Shown here one piece after another: positions 8,844 to 16,689 of a stretch of 64,000 nucleotides of DNA. The notes below the pieces were generated by a model. It searched no databases and had not been told where the DNA came from. It worked only from the letters and a program-made list of their open reading frames with translations. Source of the DNA: Bradyrhizobium sp. 186 (GTDB taxonomy: Bacteria; Pseudomonadota; Alphaproteobacteria; Rhizobiales; Xanthobacteraceae); the NCBI RefSeq assembly GCF_023101685.1, contig NZ_CP082164.1, positions 4,960,001 through 5,024,000 on the forward strand, read 5' to 3'. The translations under genes were made by a program, and so were the position numbers. Within the stretch, counting starts at the first letter, position 1; every line of letters starts with the position of its first letter.

Positions 8844-8859
8844 CCAAAATCACGACTGA
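8677..8859 (+). CDS. Small 60-residue protein of the recombinase element
   Basis: ATG 8677 opens a 60-codon frame, beginning 'MTQRSENFQPSLFEAERPC'. A helical middle follows ('ELAMVIEVLLREIAAALAKA'), then a Gly/Ser/Asp tail. It overlaps the 3' end of the DUF5372 frame and the first 20 bases of the serine recombinase gene, an arrangement that suggests translational coupling. No known domain is recognised. A partner or regulator of the recombinase is plausible only from its position. Confidence 0.6.
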   Translation: MTQRSENFQPSLFEAERPCVELRAAQKSELAMVIEVLLREIAAALAKAASGGSGDDQNHD

Positions 8860-10897
8860 GCATCTCGCCCGCAACGCCTGCGTCTACATCCGGCAATCGA
8901 CAGCAGACCAGCTCGCGCATAATCATGAGAGCCGACGGCGCCAATACGGCCTCGTCGATCGCGCCAAGCAGCTTGGCTGGAGCAACGTCGAAGTCATCGA
9001 CGACGACCTCGGCCGGTCCGGCGGCGGCATCGCGCGTCCCGGCTTCGAGCGGCTGCTTGCAACGATCTGCGACGGCCGTGTCGGCGCTGTGCTCGCGATC
9101 GAGGCGTCGCGTCTTGCCCGTAATGGCCGCGACTGGCATACGCTGATCGAGTTCTGTGGATTGGTCGGCACGCTCATCGTCGACGAGGACGGAATCTACG
9201 ATCCTCGCCATCCCAACGATCGGCTGCTGCTTGGCATGAAGGGCACGATGAGCGAGCTTGAACTCTCGATGTTCCGCCACCGCTCGCAGGAAGCGCTGAA
9301 GCAGAAGGCGCGCCGCGGCGCGCTGGTCCTCGGTGTCGCCGCCGGCTATGTGAAGATCGGTCGCGATCGCATAGAGAAGAATCCGGACAAACGCGTGCAG
9401 GACGCCCTGCAGCTGGTCTTCACCAAGTTCGCCGAGCTGCAAAGTGCTAGACAGGTGCACATCTGGCTGAGAGAGGAGGGCATCGAGCTGCCGGTCAAGT
9501 CGCGCCAAGGAGAGGCGCACGGCGTCGTGTGGCGACTGCCGGCCTACAACATCGTGCACAACATCCTGACCAATCCGATCTATGCAGGTGCCTACGCGTT
9601 CGGGCGCACGACGAGCCGTGTGAGTGTCAAAGGTGGACGCAAGCATGTCCGGCGTGGTGTGCAAAAGCCCATGGCGGAATGGGATGTCTTGATCAAGGAT
9701 CACCACGCGGCCTACATCACCTGGGACGAGTTCGAGCACAACCTCGAGGTGATCGCCAACAATGCGACCGGCATGAGCAGCGCACTCGCTCGCGGAGCAG
9801 CTCGTAAAGGCGAGTTGCTGCTGCCCGGACTGCTGCGATGCGGCCACTGCGGCCGCAAGCTCCATGTGCACTACAGCGGCAAGATCGGCCGCTACAATTG
9901 CTACGGTGCGCGTACGAACCACGGTGCCGCGCGCTGCATTTCGATCAGCGGCTTGAGCATCGACGCAGCGATCAGTAACGAGGTCCTGCGCGTGCTGAAG
10001 CCGCTCGGCGCCGAGGCAGCACTCAAAGCGATCAAGGCGCAATCGAGCACGACGACCGCGGCCGAGCGCCAGCTGGAGCTGTCGCTGCAGCAGGCGCGCT
10101 ACGAAGCCGCGCACGCGCGCCGACAGTACGACGCCGTCGACCCGGCAAACCGGCTGGTCGCCGGCGAGCTGGAGCGCCGCTGGAACGAGGCATTGCAGGC
10201 TGTCGCAAAGCTTGAAGGAGAGATCGCCGCCCTGATTGCGCGCCGTCCGCCGCCGTTCGGTGAGCCGGAGCGCCAGCAATTGGTGGCGCTCGGTGCTGAT
10301 CTGGAGCGCGCCTGGTTGCATCCCGCTGCAACCGCCGCAACGCGCAAGCGTATCCTTCGCGCGGCACTCACGGAGATCGTCGTGCGCAGGGACGGCGCAA
10401 TCATCCATGCGGTCCTGCACTGGCAAGGCGGCGATCATACCCAACTGCAAGTCAAACAGCGACTGAATGCGGCCGGCCGGCACAATCCACGCATCCCCGA
10501 CGACACGATCGCACTCGTGCGTGAGCTGGCGCGGCTGATGCCCGATCGGCAGATCGCGCGCCTGCTCAATCGCGCTGGCGTGGAGACCGGGCACGGCAAT
10601 GCCTGGACGCAAGAGCGCGTGTGCGGCTTCCGCAATCACCACGACATCGCCGTCTTCCGCGACGGCGAGTGGGCGGAGCGCGGCGAAATTACGCTCGAAG
10701 CGGCAGCAAAACTCATCGGCGTCTGCAACATGACGGCCTTGCGTATGCTCCGCCGCGGCGACATCAAAGGCCGACAAGCTTGCGTGGGCGCGCCTTGGGT
10801 GATCAGGGCCGAGGACTTGGCAGGTTTCGCCAAGGGAAAGCGTCGGAAGCCTCCGCTAACACAAAATGCCACGCAGCGGGTCCTTGACTTTCAATGA
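8840..10897 (+). CDS. Large serine recombinase
   Basis: ATG 8840 is preceded by GGGGGGAGCGGCG. The 685 residues comprise a resolvase/invertase catalytic domain (about 10-160; nucleophile Ser20 in 'CVYIRQSTADQ', 'IEASRLARNGRDW', 'GTMSELELSMFRHR') and a recombinase domain (about 180-300; 'NILTNPIYAGAYAFGRTTS'). A zinc beta-ribbon follows ('LRCGHCGRKLHVHYSG' and a later Cys), then a coiled-coil segment (about 395-460). The C-terminal extension holds two helix-turn-helix-like parts, 'MPDRQIARLLNRAGVETGHG' and an excisionase-like 'TLEAAAKLIGVCNMTALRML'. Such enzymes integrate and excise DNA at short core sites. It probably moves the element in which it lies. Confidence 0.93.
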   Translation: MTKITTEHLARNACVYIRQSTADQLAHNHESRRRQYGLVDRAKQLGWSNVEVIDDDLGRSGGGIARPGFERLLATICDGRVGAVLAIEASRLARNGRDWHTLIEFCGLVGTLIVDEDGIYDPRHPNDRLLLGMKGTMSELELSMFRHRSQEALKQKARRGALVLGVAAGYVKIGRDRIEKNPDKRVQDALQLVFTKFAELQSARQVHIWLREEGIELPVKSRQGEAHGVVWRLPAYNIVHNILTNPIYAGAYAFGRTTSRVSVKGGRKHVRRGVQKPMAEWDVLIKDHHAAYITWDEFEHNLEVIANNATGMSSALARGAARKGELLLPGLLRCGHCGRKLHVHYSGKIGRYNCYGARTNHGAARCISISGLSIDAAISNEVLRVLKPLGAEAALKAIKAQSSTTTAAERQLELSLQQARYEAAHARRQYDAVDPANRLVAGELERRWNEALQAVAKLEGEIAALIARRPPPFGEPERQQLVALGADLERAWLHPAATAATRKRILRAALTEIVVRRDGAIIHAVLHWQGGDHTQLQVKQRLNAAGRHNPRIPDDTIALVRELARLMPDRQIARLLNRAGVETGHGNAWTQERVCGFRNHHDIAVFRDGEWAERGEITLEAAAKLIGVCNMTALRMLRRGDIKGRQACVGAPWVIRAEDLAGFAKGKRRKPPLTQNATQRVLDFQ

Positions 10898-11084
10898 GTT
10901 AGCCGAGGTGCATTATGAATCGTGACTACTGGGGCACGACAAATTGGACACGACGGCGCGCTACGCCCGCGTCGCCACCGGCATGATCGCTGGCATCAAG
11001 AGCCCGCTCGACCTGCTGTCGCAGCCTTGCAAGAAGCCGAAGAAGAACAGGAAAGACCAGCCGCCGACGTAGCGGCCAGCGGTC

Positions 11085-12302
11085 ATGTCTCGCCCGGTGC
11101 TGGAGGTCGCGGATATCTTCCGCGACCACGGAGCGGCGTGGCGTCGTGCCAATGTCGGTCACGTCAGCCTCGACCAGATGAAGGTGATGTCGGCCATCGA
11201 GCGCTGCCGCACGGCGGCGCTCGGCGGCCATGTGGCGCGCTGCGAAGATTGCCCGCACACGGTCATCGCTTACAACAGCTGTCGTAATCGCCATTGTCCG
11301 AAGTGTCAGGGCACCGCTGCCAAGGAATGGCTCGCCGCGCGCGAGGCCGATCTGTTGCCGGTGCCGTACTTTCATGTGGTGTTCACGCTGCCGGCCGCCA
11401 TCGCGGACATCGCCTATCAGAACAAGGCCGTGATCTACGACATCCTGTTCACGACCTCGGCCGAGACCATGACTACCATCGCGGCCGATCCCAAGCACCT
11501 CGGCGCCCGCATCGGCATCACCTCGGTGCTTCACACCTGGGGCTCGGCGCTGACGCATCATCCCCATGTCCACATGATCGTGCCGGGCGGCGGCATCTCC
11601 ATTGATGGCACGCGGTGGGTACCGTGCAGGACAGACTTTATCCTGCCCGTGAAGGTTCTCTCGTGCCTGTTCCGGGGATTGTTCCTGGCCAAGCTCGTCG
11701 CCGCCCACCGGGCCGGACGTCTCAAGTTTTTCGGCGTCCACGCCCGCCTCGATAACATCAGAGCCTTCAAGGCGTATCTGGCGCCGCTGCGCAAGATCGA
11801 TGGGGTGGTCTATGCCAAGCGGCCATTCGGCGGCCCCAGGGCCGTGCTCGCCTATCTGTCGCGCTACACCCACCGGGTCGCCATCTCCAATCGCCGCCTG
11901 ATCGCGGCCGACCACACCGGCGTCACCTTCCGGTGGAAGAATTACCGGATCGAGGGGCCTGGCCGCTATCAGACCATGACGCTGTCGACCCGCGAGTTCA
12001 TCCGACGCTTCCTGATGCACGTGCTGCCCGGGGGCTTCCACCGCATCCGGCACTACGGACTGCTGGCCAGTGGCAGCCGCGCCGCCAACATCGCGCGGGC
12101 GCGCGAACTGCTCGCCGTGCCGATCCGCTCCGAACAGCAAAATGCCTCAGAGGCCCCAGCGGCCGACGAACCCCGCATGCTGCCACGACCGTGCCCCTGC
12201 TGCGGCGGACGCATGTTCGTCATCGAGACCTTCGCGCGCGGCAGCGAGCCAAAGCACCGACCCACGCCCACGCCGGCCGCGATCAGGATCGACACCTCAT
12301 GA
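11085..12302 (+). CDS. IS91-family transposase (HUH/Y1-type)
   Basis: The 405-residue protein starts with a Cys-rich zinc-binding domain ('CEDCPHTVIAYNSCRNRHCP' then 'KCQG', about 48-75). The Y2_Tnp catalytic domain follows, with the HUH motif 'HPHVHMIVPGGG' and the Tyr-containing helix 'YLSRYTHRVAISNRRL'. 'PCPCCGG' near the C-terminus is also typical. It nicks DNA and starts rolling-circle transposition. The start at ATG 11085 lies 12 bases after the host recombinase stop; no strong ribosome site is visible, so coupling to the upstream gene is likely. The gene appears complete. Confidence 0.9.
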   Translation: MSRPVLEVADIFRDHGAAWRRANVGHVSLDQMKVMSAIERCRTAALGGHVARCEDCPHTVIAYNSCRNRHCPKCQGTAAKEWLAAREADLLPVPYFHVVFTLPAAIADIAYQNKAVIYDILFTTSAETMTTIAADPKHLGARIGITSVLHTWGSALTHHPHVHMIVPGGGISIDGTRWVPCRTDFILPVKVLSCLFRGLFLAKLVAAHRAGRLKFFGVHARLDNIRAFKAYLAPLRKIDGVVYAKRPFGGPRAVLAYLSRYTHRVAISNRRLIAADHTGVTFRWKNYRIEGPGRYQTMTLSTREFIRRFLMHVLPGGFHRIRHYGLLASGSRAANIARARELLAVPIRSEQQNASEAPAADEPRMLPRPCPCCGGRMFVIETFARGSEPKHRPTPTPAAIRIDTS

Positions 12303-13134
12303 TGCTGTCATCGCTGATCCAGCACCGCACCGAAGCGCACCATTTTGGCCGGCTCTCGCCCGGCAGCACATCCACTTGCGCCGATCAGCAAGACTGGCCC
12401 GTGATCGCGCCGCAAATCCTGTCGAGCAACCTGCGATCCGCTCGCTCGCGCCAGCACGCACGCCCAAGATTCGAGCTAAAGCGATCCGATCGCCACCATC
12501 AGCTCAACTTCCGCAACACTCACGCCGAAGCCAAATCCCCATAGCACCCGCTGCACAGTCGGTGCCCCACATCCCGCGATTTCGTGCCTTGCCGCTTTTC
12601 GGGCGCCGGCTGTCCGAGCGTGGGGATGGTCTCGGCATGCCGGCATCCGAAAACCTGCACAGACGCGGACATCCCACCCGCCCTCAATTCGCCTTGGCGT
12701 CCTGTCGAGCGCCACGAACTCGATGGTGACCGAGGATGCCATGTTACGGGTGTGCGGCATGAGAGCGCACGGACGCGCGCCTCAGATGCGGCTACATTAT
12801 GGACGACCTACTCGGCAGCCCGCCCATGCAGGTGCAAGGGCAGGCGCTGGTGGAACGCCCTCCATGAGGCGCGTCGGACCGATTGATAGTCGCCTTGCGG
12901 GTTTGCCGCTCGCCGTCGGTCGGCTGTCCACGTAGCGATGTGACACGCCCCTGGCGAGCGCACTCGTGTCGTTCGACCCTCGTCGGCGGCAACGGCGCAA
13001 AGGCGGCTGGATACGCATCGGAATGGTACGCCGACGCCCCCGGTGGTGAGGGAACAGGTCCAGCGCTGCCCCGAGTGTTTCACCTTGGACGAAGGGCTAC
13101 CGATGCCGGTTCAATCCAAGCGTGGGAGGCATTC
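12303..13134. other. Decayed non-coding stretch after the IS91-type element
   Basis: Over 800 bases hold only short overlapping frames without family features. The part next to 12302 should contain the 3' end (replication origin side) of the IS91-type element. The last 60 bases carry the leader and ribosome site GGGAGG of the small membrane-protein gene. No tRNA, terminator or attachment site was recognised. Confidence 0.4.
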
Positions 13135-13284
13135 ATGTACACAATTTATGGAGGAGACGATGATCTGACAGTCGTCTTTCTTTTCTCTGCTCTTGGCTTG
13201 GTACTTTCGCTGGCAGTCACATCCATGATGCCGGCGGACGCCACGAACTGGGCAATTGCGCACCTTGAAATGATGGGACATTGA
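13135..13284 (+). CDS. Small membrane protein upstream of the oxalate/formate antiporter gene
   Basis: A 49-residue frame starts at ATG 13135 with GGGAGG six bases upstream. It starts 'MYTIYGGDDDLTVVFLFSAL', has one membrane helix (about 12-31) and ends in a short tail with 'HLEMMGH'. The strong ribosome site and its position 48 bases before the antiporter gene support a real gene cotranscribed with it. It could be a small subunit or stability partner of the transporter; this is inference from context only. Confidence 0.6.
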   Translation: MYTIYGGDDDLTVVFLFSALGLVLSLAVTSMMPADATNWAIAHLEMMGH

Positions 13285-13332
13285 CGGCGGAAGTCCGATG
13301 GGCCGTCGCGGTGCGACCATGGGAGGAGTATC

Positions 13333-14607
13333 ATGACCTCAACAACAACGACCTCTCCGCCGTATCCTAGCGCGCAAGCCAAAGCCGGCTACCGCTGGGT
13401 GCAGCTCATTCTCGGCGTCGTCTGTATGGTCGCCGCCGCGAACATCCAATATGCCTGGACGCTGTTCGTGCCGGAAATCCAGAAGACGTTCGGCTGGCAG
13501 CGCGCCGGGATCCAGATCGCGTTCACGATCTTCGTGCTCGTGCAAACCTGGCTTACGCCATTCGAGGGCTATCTGATCGACCGCTTCGGCCCGCGCATCA
13601 TCGTACTCATCGGCGGCTTCTTCACCGGACTGGCATGGATCATCGATTCCTACGCCGCCTCGCTCACGGGCTACTATGTCGCCGCCGCGGTCGGGGGCAT
13701 TGGCGTGGGCTGCGTGTATGCGAGCTGCGTCAACAACGCGATCAAATGGTTTCCGGATCGCCGCGGACTTGCGGTTGGCTTCACGGCGGGGGCCTACGGT
13801 GCAGGATCCGCTCTCACTATCATTCCGATCGCCAACATGATCGCCAATGGCGCCTTCCAGGCCGCCTTCTTCTGGTACGGCTTGATCCAGGGTATCATTA
13901 TCATGCTCGCCTCGCTCACGATGCGGGCGCCGCAAGCGGGCGAAACGCGACCCTCGACGATCGTTCCTCAAAGCCGACGCGATTACACGTTGCTCGAAGC
14001 CGCCAAGACGCCGGTCTTTTATCTATTGTTCGTGATGTTCACGATGACAGTGACCGGCGGCCTCATGGCGGTCGCGCAGCTTGGGCCGATGTCGCAGGAT
14101 CTCGGGGTCAAGGATCTCAAGGTCGATCTGTACTTCTTCGCCCTCGCCGCGCTGCCCTTCGCGCTGCTGCTTGATCGCATCATGAACGGGATCTCGCGAC
14201 CGCTGTTCGGCGTTATCTCCGATTATATCGGGCGCGAGAATGCGATGTTCGTGGCCTTCATGCTGGAAGGGCTCGGTATCACCGCGCTCGCCACGTTCGG
14301 CGGTAATCCGTGGGCTTTCGTCTTCCTGAGCGGTGTTGTCTTCCTTGCCTGGGGTGAGGTCTACAGCCTGTTCAGCGCTACCTCGGGGGATGCCTTCGGC
14401 ACGAAGAATATCGGCAGCATCTACGGCGTGCTCTATTGCTCGAAAGGCGTCGCCTCTCTGCTCGTCCCGATCGGCAATCTCATCACGGAGGCGACCGGCA
14501 CCTGGTCCACCGTTCTTTACACGGTATCCGGGATGGACATTCTGGCGGCGTTGTGTGCCGTGGTGCTGCTCAAGCCGGTGCTGCGGCGTCACGTCGCGAA
14601 TGCTTGA
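13333..14607 (+). CDS. OxlT-like oxalate/formate MFS antiporter
   Basis: The 424-residue protein has about 12 membrane segments. It follows the OxlT branch of the major facilitator superfamily: 'ANIQYAWTLFVPEIQKTFGW' in helix 1, 'RFGPRIIVLIGG' in the helix 2-3 loop, 'GIGVGCVYASCVNNAIKWFP', and 'GISRPLFGVISDYIGRENAM' in the second half. OxlT-type proteins exchange external oxalate for internal formate across the inner membrane. ATG 13333 follows GGGAGGAGTATC. No oxalate-decarboxylating genes (frc, oxc) are within the window, so it may be a displaced piece of an oxalate locus. The substrate is an inference from the family. Confidence 0.82.
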   Translation: MTSTTTTSPPYPSAQAKAGYRWVQLILGVVCMVAAANIQYAWTLFVPEIQKTFGWQRAGIQIAFTIFVLVQTWLTPFEGYLIDRFGPRIIVLIGGFFTGLAWIIDSYAASLTGYYVAAAVGGIGVGCVYASCVNNAIKWFPDRRGLAVGFTAGAYGAGSALTIIPIANMIANGAFQAAFFWYGLIQGIIIMLASLTMRAPQAGETRPSTIVPQSRRDYTLLEAAKTPVFYLLFVMFTMTVTGGLMAVAQLGPMSQDLGVKDLKVDLYFFALAALPFALLLDRIMNGISRPLFGVISDYIGRENAMFVAFMLEGLGITALATFGGNPWAFVFLSGVVFLAWGEVYSLFSATSGDAFGTKNIGSIYGVLYCSKGVASLLVPIGNLITEATGTWSTVLYTVSGMDILAALCAVVLLKPVLRRHVANA

Positions 14608-14656
14608 CGCTGTGACGCCTCTCGTCGGCATCGTCTGCGGCGAAGACGGCCAGATG

Positions 14657-14906
14657 TTATGGGGCGAGCGGCGAGGGTGCGGCACCTTCGGTGCTGATGA
14701 AACGCCAACCGATGCGATGCCGCAATGTCCGAGTCGGGTCACAAGCGGCGGTCGGGGACAGCGCCAGCCGTGTCCGGTCCACCTCAAACGGCCGACCTTG
14801 CAGCCTCAGGTGTAGTCTTCGCTCCGGGCCGACGTTGTAGGCAATCAGGTTGAGGAGGAAGTCAGCGGCGACGCGAGTTGGGCCTCGATGTTTGGTCTTT
14901 GCTCGC
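14657..14906 (-). pseudogene. C-terminal remnant of an IS5-type transposase
   Basis: The minus-strand frame reads 'AKTKHRGPTRVAADFLLNLI' followed by 'AYNVGPERRLHLRLQGRPF', up to TAA at 14657. 'KTKHRG...(A)AYN' is the usual last helix region of IS5-family DDE transposases. The sequence after 'AYN' has diverged or been replaced. No N-terminal part exists upstream. It marks an old insertion beside the oxalate antiporter gene. Confidence 0.45.
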
Positions 14907-14946
14907 CTCGTGTTAGACTTCGCCTGCCCGACCAGGGAGAACAGCC

Positions 14947-15147
14947 ATGACCGCCGAGTTCGATGAAGACCGCTTCAATATGGCTATCCGTAAATTTCTG
15001 AAGCATGTCGGAGTTACATCGCAGCGTGAAATTGAGAACCTGGTGCGTAGCGGGGCGGTGAAAGGTGGCAAGCTCAAACTGCGAATGACCCTGTCCGCTG
15101 AGGGGACGCCGCTGAAACATGTAGTCGAGGAAACAATCGCACTCTGA
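14947..15147 (+). CDS. DUF6494-family small protein
   Basis: The 66-residue product contains 'MAIRKFLKHVGVTSQREIEN' and 'LKLRMTLSAEG', matching the small DUF6494 family found in proteobacteria. It has no signal peptide or membrane segment, so it is probably cytoplasmic. ATG 14947 follows GGGAGAACAGCC. It stands alone between transposase debris and the partial transporter-gene copy. Function unknown. Confidence 0.75.
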   Translation: MTAEFDEDRFNMAIRKFLKHVGVTSQREIENLVRSGAVKGGKLKLRMTLSAEGTPLKHVVEETIAL

Positions 15148-15284
15148 CGATGTCCCGGCTGCCCCGGCATTGCCGCCCTCTTGGTGGAGCATTCAATCCT
15201 GTTGATTTCCAGCAACGACTGCTTTGGGTCAAAGGGTGACATTCCGAGGGGCGGGACCGCGTGTCCGCTTTACTCTCGGAAGCA

Positions 15285-15568
15285 GACATCCCGGATTTAT
15301 GAATGGACGCCTAGGTGGTGCGGCCGGCGGCCGCCGCGCTGCAGGTGTCCGCGCGCGCCGTCAGCCGCCGCGCGATCGGTGTCAGCATGTACGGCGCGAG
15401 GTGAATCGGAAACTGCGTGAGCGCGAAATAAAGCCAGGTCGTGGCCGGCAGCGCGCCCGCGGTCGCGGCCAGCATCAGCCCGAGATTGCGCTGTGACACC
15501 ATCAGCCCGAGCGCAAAGGCGCGCTCGTAGCCGACGCGGCGGAACAGCAGCGTGGTGACGGCGAGCAG
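15285..15568 (-). repeat. Direct-repeat copy 1: duplicated 3' end of the transporter gene at 20.7 kb
   Basis: This 284-base stretch matches 20667-20950 with seven differences by eye and in the same orientation. On the minus strand it encodes the last segment of the bile-acid:sodium-symporter-like protein ('MVSQRNLGLMLAATAGALPA' onwards) and its stop. The other copy continues into the intact gene; this one breaks off at 15568 and is therefore a pseudogene fragment. Confidence 0.9.
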
Positions 15569-15979
15569 TTGATCGCCGCCGGGATTGCGATGGGTCTCCG
15601 CAGGCCTGAAATCACCTTGGGTAAGACAGTCCGCAGGGCGCAATAGGCACTTGCCGTATTGCGCCTGTAGCAAGCACGATCCCTGCAATTGGGACACAGT
15701 CGGCGCGGCGCAAGCCGAACGGCTATTGCGCCCTAAATCTTCGACCGCACTTGTGCAATTGGCACTTTTCGGACATGCCAGGCCGCCTGACGATGTCCGT
15801 AGTTCGGGGAAGACCGGAAGTGGCCGGCACCTGGCCAGACCGACGCGAATGACCCGAAGCCGCCATCACAACGCTCGCTGGGAAGCGAGCGTTGTGGTCA
15901 ATCACGTCCATGTGCCCACAAGTGGGAGCCTCACGGCGCAGGTCAGGCCGAAGGTTACTCGGCCGATCGCTCCCGCATC
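15569..15979. other. Intergenic stretch with inverted repeats
   Basis: No gene is supported. GGCGCAATA (15637-15645) is mirrored by TATTGCGCC (15657-15665), with 11 bases between, and TATTGCGCC recurs near 15724; these look like operator-type repeats. A long hairpin of about 13 bp (15866-15895, ACAACGCTCGCT/AGCGAGCGTTGT) lies 80 bases from the convergent end of the next gene and lacks a T-tract. Confidence 0.45.
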
Positions 15980-16399
15980 CTAACCCACATAGTCGATCCA
16001 GGACGAATCGACGATCACGTATTCAGCTGGGAACCAATAGTAGTAATCAGTCAGATCGTCATAGACCCAATAGCCGTAGTAGTAGATGTCGGCTTGTGCG
16101 AGTTGCATGCTGGCAAGCGTTATGCCAGGGGTCGTATCGGCCAGCTTCTGACGCGACCTCACTTTCTTAACCTGCATTCCAGCGGCGGTAACGGAGGTGA
16201 CCTTGCCGTTGCTCACTTCGGCTAAGACATCGGCTTTCTTCCCAGTCGTATGGATCTTGTGCTTGCCATTCTTTTTGATTTTTTCGCCAAGAAGGTCTTT
16301 TCCGTTGAGATGATGTTTCTCCTTCGCGAAGGCGATACGAGACGCGTCGATCGTGGTGGCTGTCGCGATCAGTCCAAGTGCGAGACGCCGATTGATCAT
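15980..16399 (-). CDS. Exported protein of unknown function
   Basis: The 139-residue product has an N-terminal export signal beginning MINRRLALGL; the paired arginines make a Tat-like or Sec signal possible (cleavage near 'IAFAKEKHH'). A Lys/Gly-rich middle ('DLLGEKIKKNGKHKIHTTGK') follows, then an aromatic C-terminus ('QADIYYYGYWVYDDLTDYYY'). ATG 16399 is used because AAAGGGAG lies upstream; the TTG one codon earlier is less likely. The family is not recognised. Similar short, Tyr-rich exported proteins surround it (16690-17013, 20135-20455), suggesting an envelope-related cluster. Confidence 0.65.
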   Translation of the reverse strand: MINRRLALGLIATATTIDASRIAFAKEKHHLNGKDLLGEKIKKNGKHKIHTTGKKADVLAEVSNGKVTSVTAAGMQVKKVRSRQKLADTTPGITLASMQLAQADIYYYGYWVYDDLTDYYYWFPAEYVIVDSSWIDYVG

Positions 16400-16651
16400 C
16401 AAACTTGCTCCCTTTGGAAATCAGCAATGATTCTGCGCCTACAATGTCGTCAGGAATTCCTGCAGCCGTTGTGACCAATTCAGCCTTGGTCATTTGGACT
16501 GAACCCGTGGCGAACGGGCCGGCCACAGATAAGCTCCGAAGATCCCCAATTACCGACATATCCCGCTCCCGCCCGGCGATTCGGTCTAGGGGTACAGGCA
16601 ATGCTCTCGTTTGGGCCTGGCGTTTCAGTCCGCAAGGCCGGTCTGACGGCG

Positions 16652-16675
16652 AAAAGGCCGCTCCTAAGAGCGGCC
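16652..16675 (-). terminator. Rho-independent terminator of the 16.7-17.0 kb gene
   Basis: A perfect 8-bp stem (16656-16663 with 16668-16675) with a 4-base loop is followed on the minus strand by TTTTC. It begins 15 bases after the stop codon at 16690. Confidence 0.65.
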
Positions 16676-16689
16676 AATTCGTCTAACTG

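Larger units (their letters stand above)
8371..10932 (+). mobile_element. Serine-recombinase element inserted in the IS91-type recombinase gene
   Basis: The borders are set by the interrupted host gene: '...CTGCTCGG' ends at 8370 and 'GGGCAC' resumes at 10932-10937, together giving Leu-Leu-Gly-His of the host recombinase. A short G-run is present at both borders, as expected for recombination at a GG-type core; the cut could lie at any G (uncertainty about 2-3 bases). The element carries a DUF5372 reading frame, a 60-residue protein and a large serine recombinase, all on the plus strand, with no visible cargo. No terminal inverted repeats or target duplication beyond the G-run are seen, consistent with serine integrase chemistry and not a DDE transposase. 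Confidence 0.75.
7588..11072 (+). pseudogene. Tyrosine recombinase of an IS91-type element, frameshifted and interrupted
   Basis: From ATG 7588 the frame encodes a SAM-like core-binding domain ('MSTVTVSPLRQRMIEDMNAR'). One extra T in the run at 7766-7768 shifts it: 'DIRRFQLHL' continues in the next frame as 'AETGASICNRNRIMTGL'. The catalytic domain follows with 'GLRAGEVVRLKVKHID', the LKVRV strand and 'HALRHSFATHLLERGTD', up to 'ALLG' at 8370. The remainder, 'HDKLDTTARYARVATGM', carrying the last catalytic His region and the Tyr nucleophile, resumes at 10934 and ends at TAG 11072. The 2.56 kb between is the serine-recombinase element. The truncated product lacks the nucleophile and must be inactive. 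Confidence 0.85.
7588..12302 (+). mobile_element. IS91-type element with tyrosine recombinase plus HUH transposase
   Basis: An accessory tyrosine recombinase gene is followed 12 bases later by an IS91-family transposase in the same direction, the usual two-gene layout of rhizobial IS91-type elements. These transpose by rolling circle and lack terminal inverted repeats, so the true ends (which lie outside the coordinates given) cannot be read from one copy. The first gene is broken by a nested element; the second is intact. Confidence 0.75.

Noticed and set aside
8774..10777. 667-codon open frame antisense to the serine recombinase
   Set aside because: It mirrors a clear recombinase gene and has no ribosome site or recognisable family.
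16167..16601. 144-codon minus-strand frame overlapping the exported-protein gene at 15980-16399
   Set aside because: Most of it is a frame-shifted reading of that gene; the remaining N-terminal part has no ribosome site or recognisable feature.
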